A stretch of DNA of 16,812 bases, taken from assembly GCA_002393725.1 (NCBI GenBank), contig DGTJ01000095.1, positions 1 to 16,812 of the forward strand, written 5' to 3'. The translations under genes were made by a program, and so were the position numbers. Shown piece after piece: positions 5,154 to 11,650 of this stretch. The first letter of the stretch is position 1, and every line of letters begins with the position of its first letter. Below the pieces are notes generated by a model that was given only the letters and a program-made list of their open reading frames with translations, was not told the DNA's origin and searched no databases. Origin of the DNA: Prevotella sp. UBA4339. GTDB taxonomy: Bacteria > Bacteroidota > Bacteroidia > Bacteroidales > Bacteroidaceae.

Positions 5154-8066
5154 TCAGAATGCTTCTTCTCCATGTTCCTTAGACCATAGTTCTGTTTCTT
5201 TGAGCTCATCTGAAGGCTTTGTTTCTGATCTTTTCTTCATATAGATCATTTCCTTGGGATTTGTCCCTGCAGGGGCGTTCTCAGGTTTTCGGATGATACG
5301 GCCTCCTCCGTTCTGGTACTCCTTCGGGTTCATCTCCTCGATCCATGGACACAGTTGCACGAATGCTCTCAGTTTCCTTGTGAACGACTGCATGGAGATG
5401 GTATTCTGTCCGCTGTACTTCTTATAGTCTATAAAGGCATCCTCACGCACGACAAATGCATCCAGACGGCCTGTCTCATCACAGAAGTATGCTTCAGCCC
5501 AGTCCTTGAACTTGTCGGTCATGTCCTGTCTCAGTTTTCTCTGAAGAATGTTTGCCATCGGTGGCAGCAGTTTCACAGGTTCGCCACACACTGAGAGGTA
5601 GAACTTGACACATTGGAGTATAAAGTTAAGATCCTGGTTCCATTCCTCTTCAGAATATGTCTTACTGAAAAGATCTTTGTTGAAGTCATCACGGATGCTC
5701 CGGCTTTCATGGTAATCATTTTCCTCCGTCTTCTGGTGATAATAGTCAGAGAACACCATATATAACAGACGTGCCTCGCTTGACGGGTCGAAGTCGGCTG
5801 GCACGTAGTTGGTCGTGAAAGCTATCTTGGGGCTTTCCTCGAAGGGAATAGTGAAGCTCTGGTTATTCTTCGGGTTGACGGTCATGTCGCTTGTGATATT
5901 GTCATAGAACAAGCCGGTATTCAGGTAGCGGTCACAGTCATCAACGAGTAGCATCTGCGTGTGCTGCGTCACCTGGTCGAACACGTGGGGGTTATCCATC
6001 AATTTTGGGTTACGTCCTGACAGCTTCACCGTCTTCATCAGCAGTGAAAGCACCTTGAAGAAGAATGACTTTCCGCTTCGCCCATTACATTCGCCCTCTT
6101 CGCCAATCTTGTTGTCCATGGCCATTGGTGCCCAGGCACGTGAAGGACTCTTATAGTGGTGCAGCATATAGCCCAGTGTGAAGATCTTGTTAATGAGGTT
6201 CTGCTGCTGCTCCTGCCACTCATCAGCGGTCAGGCTTTCTCCCTTGATGTCGAAGCGGTGGGCCTCACGGTATGCCAGGCGCTCGCTCTCAGTCTCAAAC
6301 CGAGTTTCCATCTCCTTGCGCCAGAACAGGCGCGAGGAGTTGATGAAGTAGCCCATCAGGTTCGAGCCTACCTTGTTGATGGTGATGGAGAACTGCGGCT
6401 GGCCGTCTTCATCTGTTGACTTGGTAATGGTGAAGAAATCATCGAGTAGCCGGAAGTCATGGTCAATGACATTCTCGGCCCACACGTAGTTCTGGAACTT
6501 GAAATCTTGTTTCTTGATAACGTCGAGCTTCTGGCCGCTGGCCTTCACGCAGACGTTTGGAAAGAAGAACAGTTGTGTCCTGGCATCGAATGAAGTGAAG
6601 TCAAGTGCTATCTCATCGATACTCTCCAACATACCTGCTGACAGCTTGGGCGTATCGAGTACCAAGTTAAGAACCGACAGGTCGCGCACCTCGTCGATGA
6701 CCCACTGGCGCACAAACTCGCGAATGTCTTTCGGTGTCACTGAGCGCACGATGTAGCCGTCTATCTTCACGTAGCGTGTATCCTTCTGATTGTCATCATG
6801 CAGTGCATAAAAGCCGTTTAGCTTCAGGAAATTGTAGAGACAGGCCGTATCGATACTATGCCGAACTTCGCCTGATTTCTTGTTTGTGTTGGTCTTCCAG
6901 AATCGGGCAGGCATGGACATCTGCATCAGGAACTTGAATTCCTTCTTTGTGTGGCGCAATTCCATCCAGTCACGCAAATCCTTACGAGGCTTTCCCCGGT
7001 TGTCGCGATAGCTGGAGAGCCAGTCGGGCAACCATATCGTACGCACATCGATAAAGCGAAGGGCCAGCTCCGTACCCTTACGGATGCCTGTCTCGTCGAT
7101 GTCGGGAATGTTATACAGCACCTCGACGTGCTGCATGATTTCCTTGACTTCATCATCTGCCAGGTGATACGTCTCGCTGTTGAACCACAGCGGCATGTAT
7201 CCCAGGGACCGGCAGCACAGCGCATCACGCTCACCACTACAGATGAAGGCCTCACGCAGCTTCTGCGGCTTGTAAGGCTCTTCATCGGTGTGTGTAGATT
7301 CCCACTCCTTCTGTTCCTTGGCATTGAACTGTTCCTTTGCCCGGATCAGTTCGCGCAGGCCATTGATGTACTTCGCAGGTTTTACTCCTGCAGGGAAATA
7401 CTGGAAGCGGTAGGCCTTGTCCGGGTTCAGCGGCTCATAGACCTTGTAGAACTTCACTTCCTCTTGTTCGGTTCCGTCTGGAAGTGTGCGGGCTTCCCTG
7501 ACCACGCACTCACGCATGAAAATGGGGTAGTGCTCATTCGAGTAGCGGATGCGCGTTTTGCGATCCTTGGTATAACTAAACCACTTCACCGAGTGCCAGT
7601 GAAGCGCCTCGACGTGCTCCTGCTTGACATTCGGGCCAAGCACGTTCAGTTCCTCAGTAGTGAAGTCCTTCGTCTCGAAGTCGCGGTGTCCGTCCGGCTC
7701 GTCGGCCCTGGCATCGCGCTCGGTGAAGTCAGCCTTGTTGATGGAACGGTCCAGTTCGTCGGTAATGTTGAAGTGTGCCGCAATCTGCAGCACGGCTTCG
7801 TTGAAGCGGTCCTGGCTTAAGTGGTGGTCTTCCATGTAGAGTTGGATGGCAGAGCACCATCCCTCTCCACCAAAGTCGGTAACGCCCCATATCTCGCCAT
7901 ATTTCTCACTCTTGCGCTGATAGAGGCACGCCGAAGGCGTCTTCTCATCGCGCACCTTGAATTTCTTGCCTTTCACGCCTACGCACTCAGCAGCCTGAGG
8001 ATATATCCAAAGGATAATATCAAGCCCCTGACGTGTAGCATCATAGATTTTCTGTACTGGTATCAT
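5154..8066 (-). CDS. TOPRIM primase-like / SF3 helicase replication protein
   Basis: 970 aa with several modules. Residues 36-78 look like a degenerate CHC2 primase zinc-ribbon (FKVRDEKTPSA, then WGVTDFGGEGWCSAIQLYM) without the usual zinc ligands. Residues about 270-345 form a TOPRIM domain: FICSGERDALC with Glu279 and DIDETG with Asp322/Asp324. Residues about 650-770 are a P-loop helicase core: Walker A GECNGRSGKS (658-667), Walker B MLLVDDCD (705-712) and a sensor-like KIAFTTNYVP (747-756), the SF3/VirE-like arrangement of phage and island replication proteins. It probably primes and unwinds phage DNA. It is the last gene of the early operon, 9 nt after the preceding stop, and faces the putative origin region. 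The ATG at 8066 is the first in frame after that stop. Confidence 0.88.
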   Translation of the reverse strand: MIPVQKIYDATRQGLDIILWIYPQAAECVGVKGKKFKVRDEKTPSACLYQRKSEKYGEIWGVTDFGGEGWCSAIQLYMEDHHLSQDRFNEAVLQIAAHFNITDELDRSINKADFTERDARADEPDGHRDFETKDFTTEELNVLGPNVKQEHVEALHWHSVKWFSYTKDRKTRIRYSNEHYPIFMRECVVREARTLPDGTEQEEVKFYKVYEPLNPDKAYRFQYFPAGVKPAKYINGLRELIRAKEQFNAKEQKEWESTHTDEEPYKPQKLREAFICSGERDALCCRSLGYMPLWFNSETYHLADDEVKEIMQHVEVLYNIPDIDETGIRKGTELALRFIDVRTIWLPDWLSSYRDNRGKPRKDLRDWMELRHTKKEFKFLMQMSMPARFWKTNTNKKSGEVRHSIDTACLYNFLKLNGFYALHDDNQKDTRYVKIDGYIVRSVTPKDIREFVRQWVIDEVRDLSVLNLVLDTPKLSAGMLESIDEIALDFTSFDARTQLFFFPNVCVKASGQKLDVIKKQDFKFQNYVWAENVIDHDFRLLDDFFTITKSTDEDGQPQFSITINKVGSNLMGYFINSSRLFWRKEMETRFETESERLAYREAHRFDIKGESLTADEWQEQQQNLINKIFTLGYMLHHYKSPSRAWAPMAMDNKIGEEGECNGRSGKSFFFKVLSLLMKTVKLSGRNPKLMDNPHVFDQVTQHTQMLLVDDCDRYLNTGLFYDNITSDMTVNPKNNQSFTIPFEESPKIAFTTNYVPADFDPSSEARLLYMVFSDYYHQKTEENDYHESRSIRDDFNKDLFSKTYSEEEWNQDLNFILQCVKFYLSVCGEPVKLLPPMANILQRKLRQDMTDKFKDWAEAYFCDETGRLDAFVVREDAFIDYKKYSGQNTISMQSFTRKLRAFVQLCPWIEEMNPKEYQNGGGRIIRKPENAPAGTNPKEMIYMKKRSETKPSDELKETELWSKEHGEEAF

Positions 8067-8075
8067 ATCGTTCTA

Positions 8076-8336
8076 TTATTTAGTGACCTGCCGCAAAGCT
8101 ACTACTGATCGGCGGGTTAGCAAAATACGTTCATTCTCTGCTATGGGGGGGGTAAAAAGCAACCTTTCCTCCTGCCAATGACAGGGCATTATACGCGGTC
8201 GCAGCCATACCCGTTTGCTGGCCTTCATCAATTTTAATTGCCAACACAGCCGGACTGCCGTCTCTTTGTCCTTGGGACTCGTGACGGCCTCGCGCTCGCC
8301 GGAAAGGCGGCTGACAGCTGTGACAACGTACTTCAT
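8076..8336 (-). CDS. Small basic protein, paralogue of the 8938-9116 product
   Basis: 86 aa, starting MKYVVTAVSRLSGEREAVTS. The ATG at 8336 overlaps the stop of the 202-aa gene (ATGA), so it is translationally coupled. The first 50 residues share the pattern YVVT...REA(V/I)...P...AV.L with the small gene at 8938-9116, which suggests a family. The body is Arg/Lys/Trp-rich (KRVWLRPRI, 41-49). The 3' part crosses a run of eight C (8145-8152): one C fewer would stop translation at once after TPP, one more would stop it within five codons. Function unknown; a small regulatory or host-interaction protein is possible. Confidence 0.6.
   Translation of the reverse strand: MKYVVTAVSRLSGEREAVTSPKDKETAVRLCWQLKLMKASKRVWLRPRIMPCHWQEERLLFTPPIAENERILLTRRSVVALRQVTK
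8145..8152. repeat. Homopolymer G8/C8 tract inside small gene
   Basis: Eight consecutive G on plus (C on the coding strand) lie within codons 58-63 of the 86-aa gene. Change of length by one base in either direction truncates the protein. The length is borderline for slippage, and a second tract of seven lies less than 1 kb away in a related gene. Confidence 0.6.
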
Positions 8337-8941
8337 ACTATATGCGGAATTCTGTCATATACGGATTTCAGACAATAATGACAGCCAGTTTTACTGGCCT
8401 TATGCGGTTTCTTTAACAGGAACTGCATTCCTCCGTAGGTGTAACCGGTAGCTTTTGCTGCATGGCCTATACTAGGGTAGACGGTACCCGTCTCAATCTC
8501 AACAACAGCTTTGAAGTTCCTGGTATTGTCGTGTGGCAACAATCCCAGGCGATGTTGCCGAAGCATATTCTCCCGGCGGTTCTGCATATACTCAGGCGTC
8601 ATCTTCCGTTTCCTACCCTTGTAGTTATGGTGGCCAGCCTTGAATGTGCCGTCAGGATTGTGGATGCTGTCAGGAGGGAGAACAAGGCTCGACGTGTCAC
8701 CACTGAAGTATATGGGCATATAGTCCTTTTCGTAAAACCAATTCAGCCCGCCACACAAGCGCTGACGGCCACGACAGCAGCGCGTGATGCCATCCCGGCT
8801 GAATCCATATTTCTCAACGGCAACTTTGATGCTGTCGAAATACCCGGCCACCTTGCCGCTTGGCCATACAGCAACAACCTTCTGGCATTTGCCAGGATAG
8901 TCATGGATATTATTCTTCGATGGTGGGATCAGTTGCTTCAT
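8333..8941 (-). CDS. Tandem NUMOD1-like DNA-binding protein
   Basis: 202 aa. Two similar segments bracket a basic linker: residues 21-74 (VVAVWPSGKVAGYFDSIKVA, then a ...ITRCCRGRQRLCGGLNWFY end) and residues 145-196 (AVVEIETGTVYPSIGHAAKA, then a shorter Lys-rich end). The pattern V(V/E)...G.V...SI..A....G is that of NUMOD1/IENR1-type DNA-binding modules found in homing endonucleases. The linker carries GHHNYKGRKRKMTPEYM (103-119). I see no HNH or GIY-YIG catalytic motif, so this looks like a stand-alone DNA-binding protein, perhaps a regulator. Its start and stop both overlap neighbours in ATGA junctions. C55, C56, C63, C187 and C190 could bind metal, but the spacing is not a known finger. 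Confidence 0.65.
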   Translation of the reverse strand: MKQLIPPSKNNIHDYPGKCQKVVAVWPSGKVAGYFDSIKVAVEKYGFSRDGITRCCRGRQRLCGGLNWFYEKDYMPIYFSGDTSSLVLPPDSIHNPDGTFKAGHHNYKGRKRKMTPEYMQNRRENMLRQHRLGLLPHDNTRNFKAVVEIETGTVYPSIGHAAKATGYTYGGMQFLLKKPHKASKTGCHYCLKSVYDRIPHIV

Positions 8942-9116
8942 ATACTTTTACACTCTCTTATTTGGATATCCACATACACGCTGACATTCTGAAATGTCCG
9001 GCGTGTCCAGTCTCTCAGTTCTACGGCCTTCAGACGGCTGCAAGGCAGACTGATGGCCTCTCGACGATGGCCGTGCCATAGTCCGGTTACTACGTACAAT
9101 GGGGGGGTATTTTCAT
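8938..9116 (-). pseudogene. Small paralogous gene broken by -1 in a poly-C tract
   Basis: An ATG at 9116 overlaps the previous stop (ATGA), but reading runs into a stop after eight codons because the C tract (9101-9107) has seven bases. With one extra C the frame becomes MKIPPPLYVVTGLWHGHRRE and continues to a stop at 8938 that again overlaps the next ATG: 59 aa fitting exactly between its neighbours. The shifted frame (YVVTG..RREAISLP..KAVEL) is similar to the 86-aa product at 8076-8336. It could be a sequencing error, a real frameshift, slippage or an on/off switch. A TTG at 9099 would give 53 aa in the present frame. Confidence 0.6.
9101..9107. repeat. Homopolymer G7/C7 tract at the frameshift
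   Basis: Seven consecutive G on plus; an eighth would restore the 59-aa frame described for 8938-9116. The tract is at codons 4-6 of that gene, where slippage would act as an on/off switch near the start. Confidence 0.6.
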
Positions 9117-9376
9117 TGCGGTGTCTTGTTTTCGTCCTCAAGGAGGTTAATCACTTCTGCTATTTCATGGGATAAAGCATCGACACGGGCAGCCATGTTC
9201 TGGAGCCACACAAGACCTTCATAGCCCGTGGCATAGTCCTTGGCCAGCTCGTTGGCAAGAATGTGCATGTTCCATGCCAGGCAGTCGGCACCGCCGGACA
9301 CCTTAAACAGATAATCATGCGTCTTTTGCGAAATCCTCTCGCACTTGGGATTCAGATTTTCACTTAGTTTCTTCAT
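9113..9376 (-). CDS. Small helical early protein
   Basis: 87 aa, starting MKKLSENLNPKCERISQKTH. It is predominantly helical with heptad-like spacing near the end (ALSHEIAEVINLLEDEN, 67-83). No membrane segment, signal or metal motif. The ATG at 9376 overlaps the upstream stop and the TGA at 9113 overlaps the next ATG, so it is firmly embedded in the coupled early operon. Function not recognised. Confidence 0.65.
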   Translation of the reverse strand: MKKLSENLNPKCERISQKTHDYLFKVSGGADCLAWNMHILANELAKDYATGYEGLVWLQNMAARVDALSHEIAEVINLLEDENKTPQ

Positions 9377-9621
9377 ATTGGCATTTCTTGAATTGAAAAA
9401 TAACCTTCACGTTTGTCTGTACGCTCGTAGTCGGCGCATCTGGCAGAGCCAGGTGGTTCTGAGCAATGACTGGCAGCGTTGTCCCATAGGAGACAATGTC
9501 GGCAGGTGTCCTTCCATTTGTTTGTCGAAGCTGGGAAAAACGTCAGTACTCCCCACATTGTCGATGTGAATTGGCTTTCGTCTGCCGACATGCCGAATAT
9601 TTCAAGTTGAACGGCATTCAT
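9373..9621 (-). CDS. Small cysteine-rich, probably zinc-binding protein
   Basis: 82 aa from the ATG at 9621. A longer reading from TTG 9717 (114 aa) would overlap the four-cysteine gene in another frame, whereas ATG 9621 sits one base after that gene's stop. The C-terminal half has C-x2-C-x9-C-x8-C (CRHC around residue 50, then ASHC and ARCADYERTDKREGYF), a likely single zinc site followed by a basic, aromatic tail. Such small Zn proteins are frequent in the early regions of Bacteroidota phages; role unknown. The TGA at 9373 overlaps the next ATG. Confidence 0.65.
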   Translation of the reverse strand: MNAVQLEIFGMSADESQFTSTMWGVLTFFPASTNKWKDTCRHCLLWDNAASHCSEPPGSARCADYERTDKREGYFSIQEMPI

Positions 9622-9622
9622 A

Positions 9623-9736
9623 TTAATCTTCGTCTTTGGCTTGTCTCGGACAGAATCTGCAATCATCGAGGTCACAGCCATAACATGGCGATTCGATATA
9701 TCGCCCGTATTTGTCAAATTCTGGGAAATAACTCAT
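9623..9736 (-). CDS. 37-aa CxxC-x4-CxxC mini-protein
   Basis: ATG at 9736 overlaps the stop of the 62-aa gene (ATGA) and TAA lies at 9623-9625, one base before the next ATG. The product begins MSYFPEFDKYGRYIESPCYG and contains C-Y-G-C-D-L-D-D-C-R-F-C, four cysteines in two CxxC pairs, then an acidic/basic tail. This is the layout of a zinc knuckle or ribbon. The reading frame exactly fills the gap between two neighbours, which is the main evidence that it is real despite its size. Function unknown; nucleic acid or protein binding is plausible. Confidence 0.65.
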   Translation of the reverse strand: MSYFPEFDKYGRYIESPCYGCDLDDCRFCPRQAKDED

Positions 9737-9921
9737 ATGCTTCTGATCATTCCAAGGTTGTTCACTATACAGCCAGGTCGCCCATCAGCGGCAGGGCTGT
9801 CGAATTTCACTTCAACGAATGTCTCACGCATGAACTCGTAGACATCAGCAATCCAGCCATTGTGCTGCTCCCCGTCACCCGTGACGTCAGCACTGACAGT
9901 TACTCTTTCTCCTATCTTCAT
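9733..9921 (-). CDS. Small beta-rich, SH3-like protein
   Basis: 62 aa, starting MKIGERVTVSADVTGDGEQH. The pattern of short beta strands (RVTVSADV, GWIADVYEF, FVEVKFDSP, GCIVNNLGMI) suggests a small SH3-like barrel. No cysteine cluster or membrane segment. The stop overlaps the start of the four-cysteine mini-gene. It begins 12 nt after the stop of the 56-aa gene. Fold is inferred by eye; role not recognised. Confidence 0.6.
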   Translation of the reverse strand: MKIGERVTVSADVTGDGEQHNGWIADVYEFMRETFVEVKFDSPAADGRPGCIVNNLGMIRSI

Positions 9922-9933
9922 GTCGTTATCATT

Positions 9934-10104
9934 TTATTTCATCAGTTTGTCCACAGGCTGTTTCAGCTGCTGTAGTACCCCATTGAACATTTGGCGCTCC
10001 TGCAGCCCGGCGTCCTCAATCATTCGCAGAAGCGCAACGGCTTCTTCCCACGACATCCCCATTAGGTTGACCTCGAGGTCTTTGGTCATTTCCACATACA
10101 TCAT
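9934..10104 (-). CDS. 56-aa helical early protein
   Basis: Two ATG codons in a row (10104 and 10101) open a 56-aa frame ending TAA at 9934-9936: MMYVEMTKDLEVNLMGMSWE and on through a helix AVALLRMIEDAGLQERQMFN to QLKQPVDKLMK. It is amphipathic and helical, without membrane or metal features. It starts 3 nt after the stop at 10108 and ends 12 nt before the next ATG, so spacing supports it as a real gene of the early operon. Function unknown. Confidence 0.6.
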   Translation of the reverse strand: MMYVEMTKDLEVNLMGMSWEEAVALLRMIEDAGLQERQMFNGVLQQLKQPVDKLMK

Positions 10105-10107
10105 GGC

Positions 10108-10371
10108 TCACTCGAATTTCAGATCATACTCCGCATCCCTCACATAGCAGTCCACGGGCAGCACCCCGTCAAGCAGATACGACGGTGACTCAGCAAGTTC
10201 ATCGCCCTCGATATTCCGGGAGAATCCCCTTCCCGAATTGTCCCAAAGGAGCAGCAACAAATCCTTATGGCCGAAGAAATACGTCACATGGCCTTTGTTG
10301 ATTCTTACTTCATCAAGCTTTATCGAGCAGTTTAACGCATCGACAGCCTTCTCATAATCTTGTACTCTCAT
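10108..10371 (-). CDS. Hypothetical small early protein
   Basis: 87 aa, starting MRVQDYEKAVDALNCSIKLD. N-terminal helix, then a beta-rich middle with VTYFFGHKDLLLLLWDNSGR (29-48) and an acidic C-terminus (CYVRDAEYDLKFE). The Leu run could be a buried strand rather than a membrane helix because it is short. It is the first gene after the GC-rich hairpin leader and starts the tightly packed chain of small genes. Function not recognised. Confidence 0.6.
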   Translation of the reverse strand: MRVQDYEKAVDALNCSIKLDEVRINKGHVTYFFGHKDLLLLLWDNSGRGFSRNIEGDELAESPSYLLDGVLPVDCYVRDAEYDLKFE

Positions 10372-10403
10372 ATCGTAATCGTTTTAAGTTAATCAAATTA
10401 AAA

Positions 10404-10473
10404 GCCGCCCCGCCATAGCGTATCAATTTCTTATGGCAAAAATAATCTACTTCAATAGTGTCGGCGGGGCGGT
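10404..10473 (-). terminator. GC-rich long-loop hairpin; terminator or attenuator
   Basis: CCGCCCCGCC (10405-10414) is the exact complement of GGCGGGGCGG (10463-10472). On minus the second arm is followed by CTTTTAATTTG, like a terminator, but the loop is 48 nt. Inside, GCCATA (10412-10417) and TATGGC (10432-10437) can form a second stem that competes for three bases of the first. A TAnnTTTG box (TATTTTTG, minus, 10437-10444) lies in the loop. It lies in the 134-bp gap between 10506 and 10371, so it may separate regulatory genes from the small-gene operon conditionally. Confidence 0.5.
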
Positions 10474-10505
10474 GCAACAGGGTTTCCATTCCTACGCAAG
10501 TACCC

Positions 10506-10838
10506 TCATTCCTGATAATCAATCTTTTTATCCTTAATAATCTTCCATTCGTGCCTGATCAGTACTGCCATGTGGTCTGCCTCGCCACCTACCTCGCCGA
10601 ACATGTCCGCGTTCAGTTTCAGTACCAGCGCGACTACGCGGGCCATCGTGTGCTCCAGCACGTTCTGCGACACGTAGGGCTGATGCTCGATGGCCTGTGC
10701 CACTGCATTGGCTATCCACATCGACATCTGGTTCACACGCTGCCAGTCTTCCTTGGTCAGCGTAATGGTGGTCTTACCCACTTCAGCCTGCATCATCAGT
10801 GTCCTGAACAGACTGCTTTTCTCTCCATTTATTCCCAT
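10506..10838 (-). CDS. Hypothetical helical early protein
   Basis: 110 aa, starting MGINGEKSSLFRTLMMQAEV. The middle is helical, e.g. WQRVNQMSMWIANAVAQAIE (32-51), and the C-terminus is basic (HEWKIIKDKKIDYQE). The start overlaps the end of the LuxR-type gene by 10 nt, so the two are probably co-translated. It is the last gene before the GC-rich hairpin. No known motif seen. Confidence 0.6.
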   Translation of the reverse strand: MGINGEKSSLFRTLMMQAEVGKTTITLTKEDWQRVNQMSMWIANAVAQAIEHQPYVSQNVLEHTMARVVALVLKLNADMFGEVGGEADHMAVLIRHEWKIIKDKKIDYQE

Positions 10839-11383
10839 AATGTAAAACCGTTATAAACACTAAAAATCTTGATTAGGTCTCTGGTCCTATTCAGGTGAAG
10901 GCGCTTTGTGATACTGCTCAGCTGATTCTTTACAGTCTTGATGCTCTTACGAAGAACACTGGCAATCTCATCAACGGTCAGCCCCCTAGAGTAGAGAGCT
11001 GCCACGCGGCCTTCCTCATTCGGTACCGGCATTTTGAAACGAGGTTTGCATATCTTGCCTTCATGCTTGCATATCCCACGCATAGGACACTTGACATCCT
11101 CAAAGTGAATAACGCCCTGGGCAATGTCAAAGTTCAACGTGTCATGCTCGGCAAAGTTGCAGCGTATAAAGAGATCTACCCGTCGGAAGTCGAAGTAACG
11201 CTTGTTGGCCTCCGAGGCAGCGCATTCTTCATTCAGCGCGACCAACGCTTCCGGGAAATAACGGCGCAGGGTGTCAAGAACGAACTCGATAATCTCGCGG
11301 TCGCCCTGCGCCAACTTACGCTCCTGGCGATTCACCCGGTAGCGCACCTCTCCCTCCCACATGTAGAACTCTATTGCTTCCAT
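10829..11383 (-). CDS. LuxR-type HTH regulator with Cys cluster
   Basis: 184 aa. C-terminal residues about 122-172 form a LuxR/GerE-type or sigma-region-4-like helix-turn-helix (EEGRVAALYSRGLTVDEIAS, then SIKTVKNQLSSITKRL, as in Gx(T/S)xxEIAxxL..S.KTVKxxxxxxxxKL). Before it lies C99-x5-C105-x6-C112, probably metal-binding. The first 95 residues are mixed alpha/beta without a known sensor signature. It lies just behind the Cro-like gene (13-nt overlap), the place of a middle or late transcription activator; that role is inference. Confidence 0.75.
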   Translation of the reverse strand: MEAIEFYMWEGEVRYRVNRQERKLAQGDREIIEFVLDTLRRYFPEALVALNEECAASEANKRYFDFRRVDLFIRCNFAEHDTLNFDIAQGVIHFEDVKCPMRGICKHEGKICKPRFKMPVPNEEGRVAALYSRGLTVDEIASVLRKSIKTVKNQLSSITKRLHLNRTRDLIKIFSVYNGFTLWE

Positions 11384-11589
11384 GTCTCACCCTCCACGAT
11401 AGGCTGCAAGGCCAACAGCTCAGCAGCCGAAAAATTGGTTCTTCCACGAAACTTTCCGTCCACGGTGTAATAGCTCAAATCAAACTTTCGAGCTACATAG
11501 TTCTTCAGCCTTACCCGCTCTTTCTGAGTGAGTTTGGCGTAGTAGGACAGGAGGCCCATGCTCGTTAATTCTTCGTGTTTCGCTTGCAT
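11371..11589 (-). CDS. Cro-like small regulator
   Basis: 72 aa from ATG 11589; a TTG at 11649 would add 20 residues but lies inside the promoter and operator region, so the ATG is chosen. The protein starts MQAKHEELTSMGLLSYYAKL and has a helical HTH-like core (KERVRLKNYVARKF, then DLSYYTVDGKFRGRTNF, SAAELLALQPIV). It is the first gene leftward from the switch, divergent from the repressor gene, exactly where lambdoid-like phages keep cro. Family not certain; position is the strongest argument. Confidence 0.65.
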   Translation of the reverse strand: MQAKHEELTSMGLLSYYAKLTQKERVRLKNYVARKFDLSYYTVDGKFRGRTNFSAAELLALQPIVEGETWKQ

Positions 11590-11618
11590 AATCAAAATAA
11601 AATTAGTAAATTTGCCAG

Positions 11619-11650
11619 CAAAAGTATAAAGAATAAATGATAATACCAAA
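11619..11650 (-). promoter_or_regulatory. Early leftward promoter (P-cro)
   Basis: On minus: TTTG (11650-11647), 20-nt spacer, TACTTTTG (11626-11619). Both boxes match the Bacteroidota consensus exactly. The start point would be near 11612, about 23 nt before the ATG at 11589. A GGTAT operator half site (ATACC on plus, 11643-11647) overlaps the -33 box, so repressor binding would block it. Confidence 0.7.

Noticed and set aside
6951..7820. 289-aa open frame on plus within the replication gene
   Set aside because: Antisense shadow of the TOPRIM region; composition and lack of motifs argue against a gene.
8962..9117. Possible diversity-generating retroelement or inverted switch
   Set aside because: No reverse transcriptase, template/variable repeat pair or invertible repeat pair was found in the window.
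9373..9717. 114-aa reading of the zinc protein from TTG 9717
   Set aside because: It would overlap most of the four-cysteine gene; ATG 9621, one base after that gene's stop, fits better.
9496..9975. 159-aa plus frame across the small-gene chain
   Set aside because: Antisense to four coupled minus genes; no motif.
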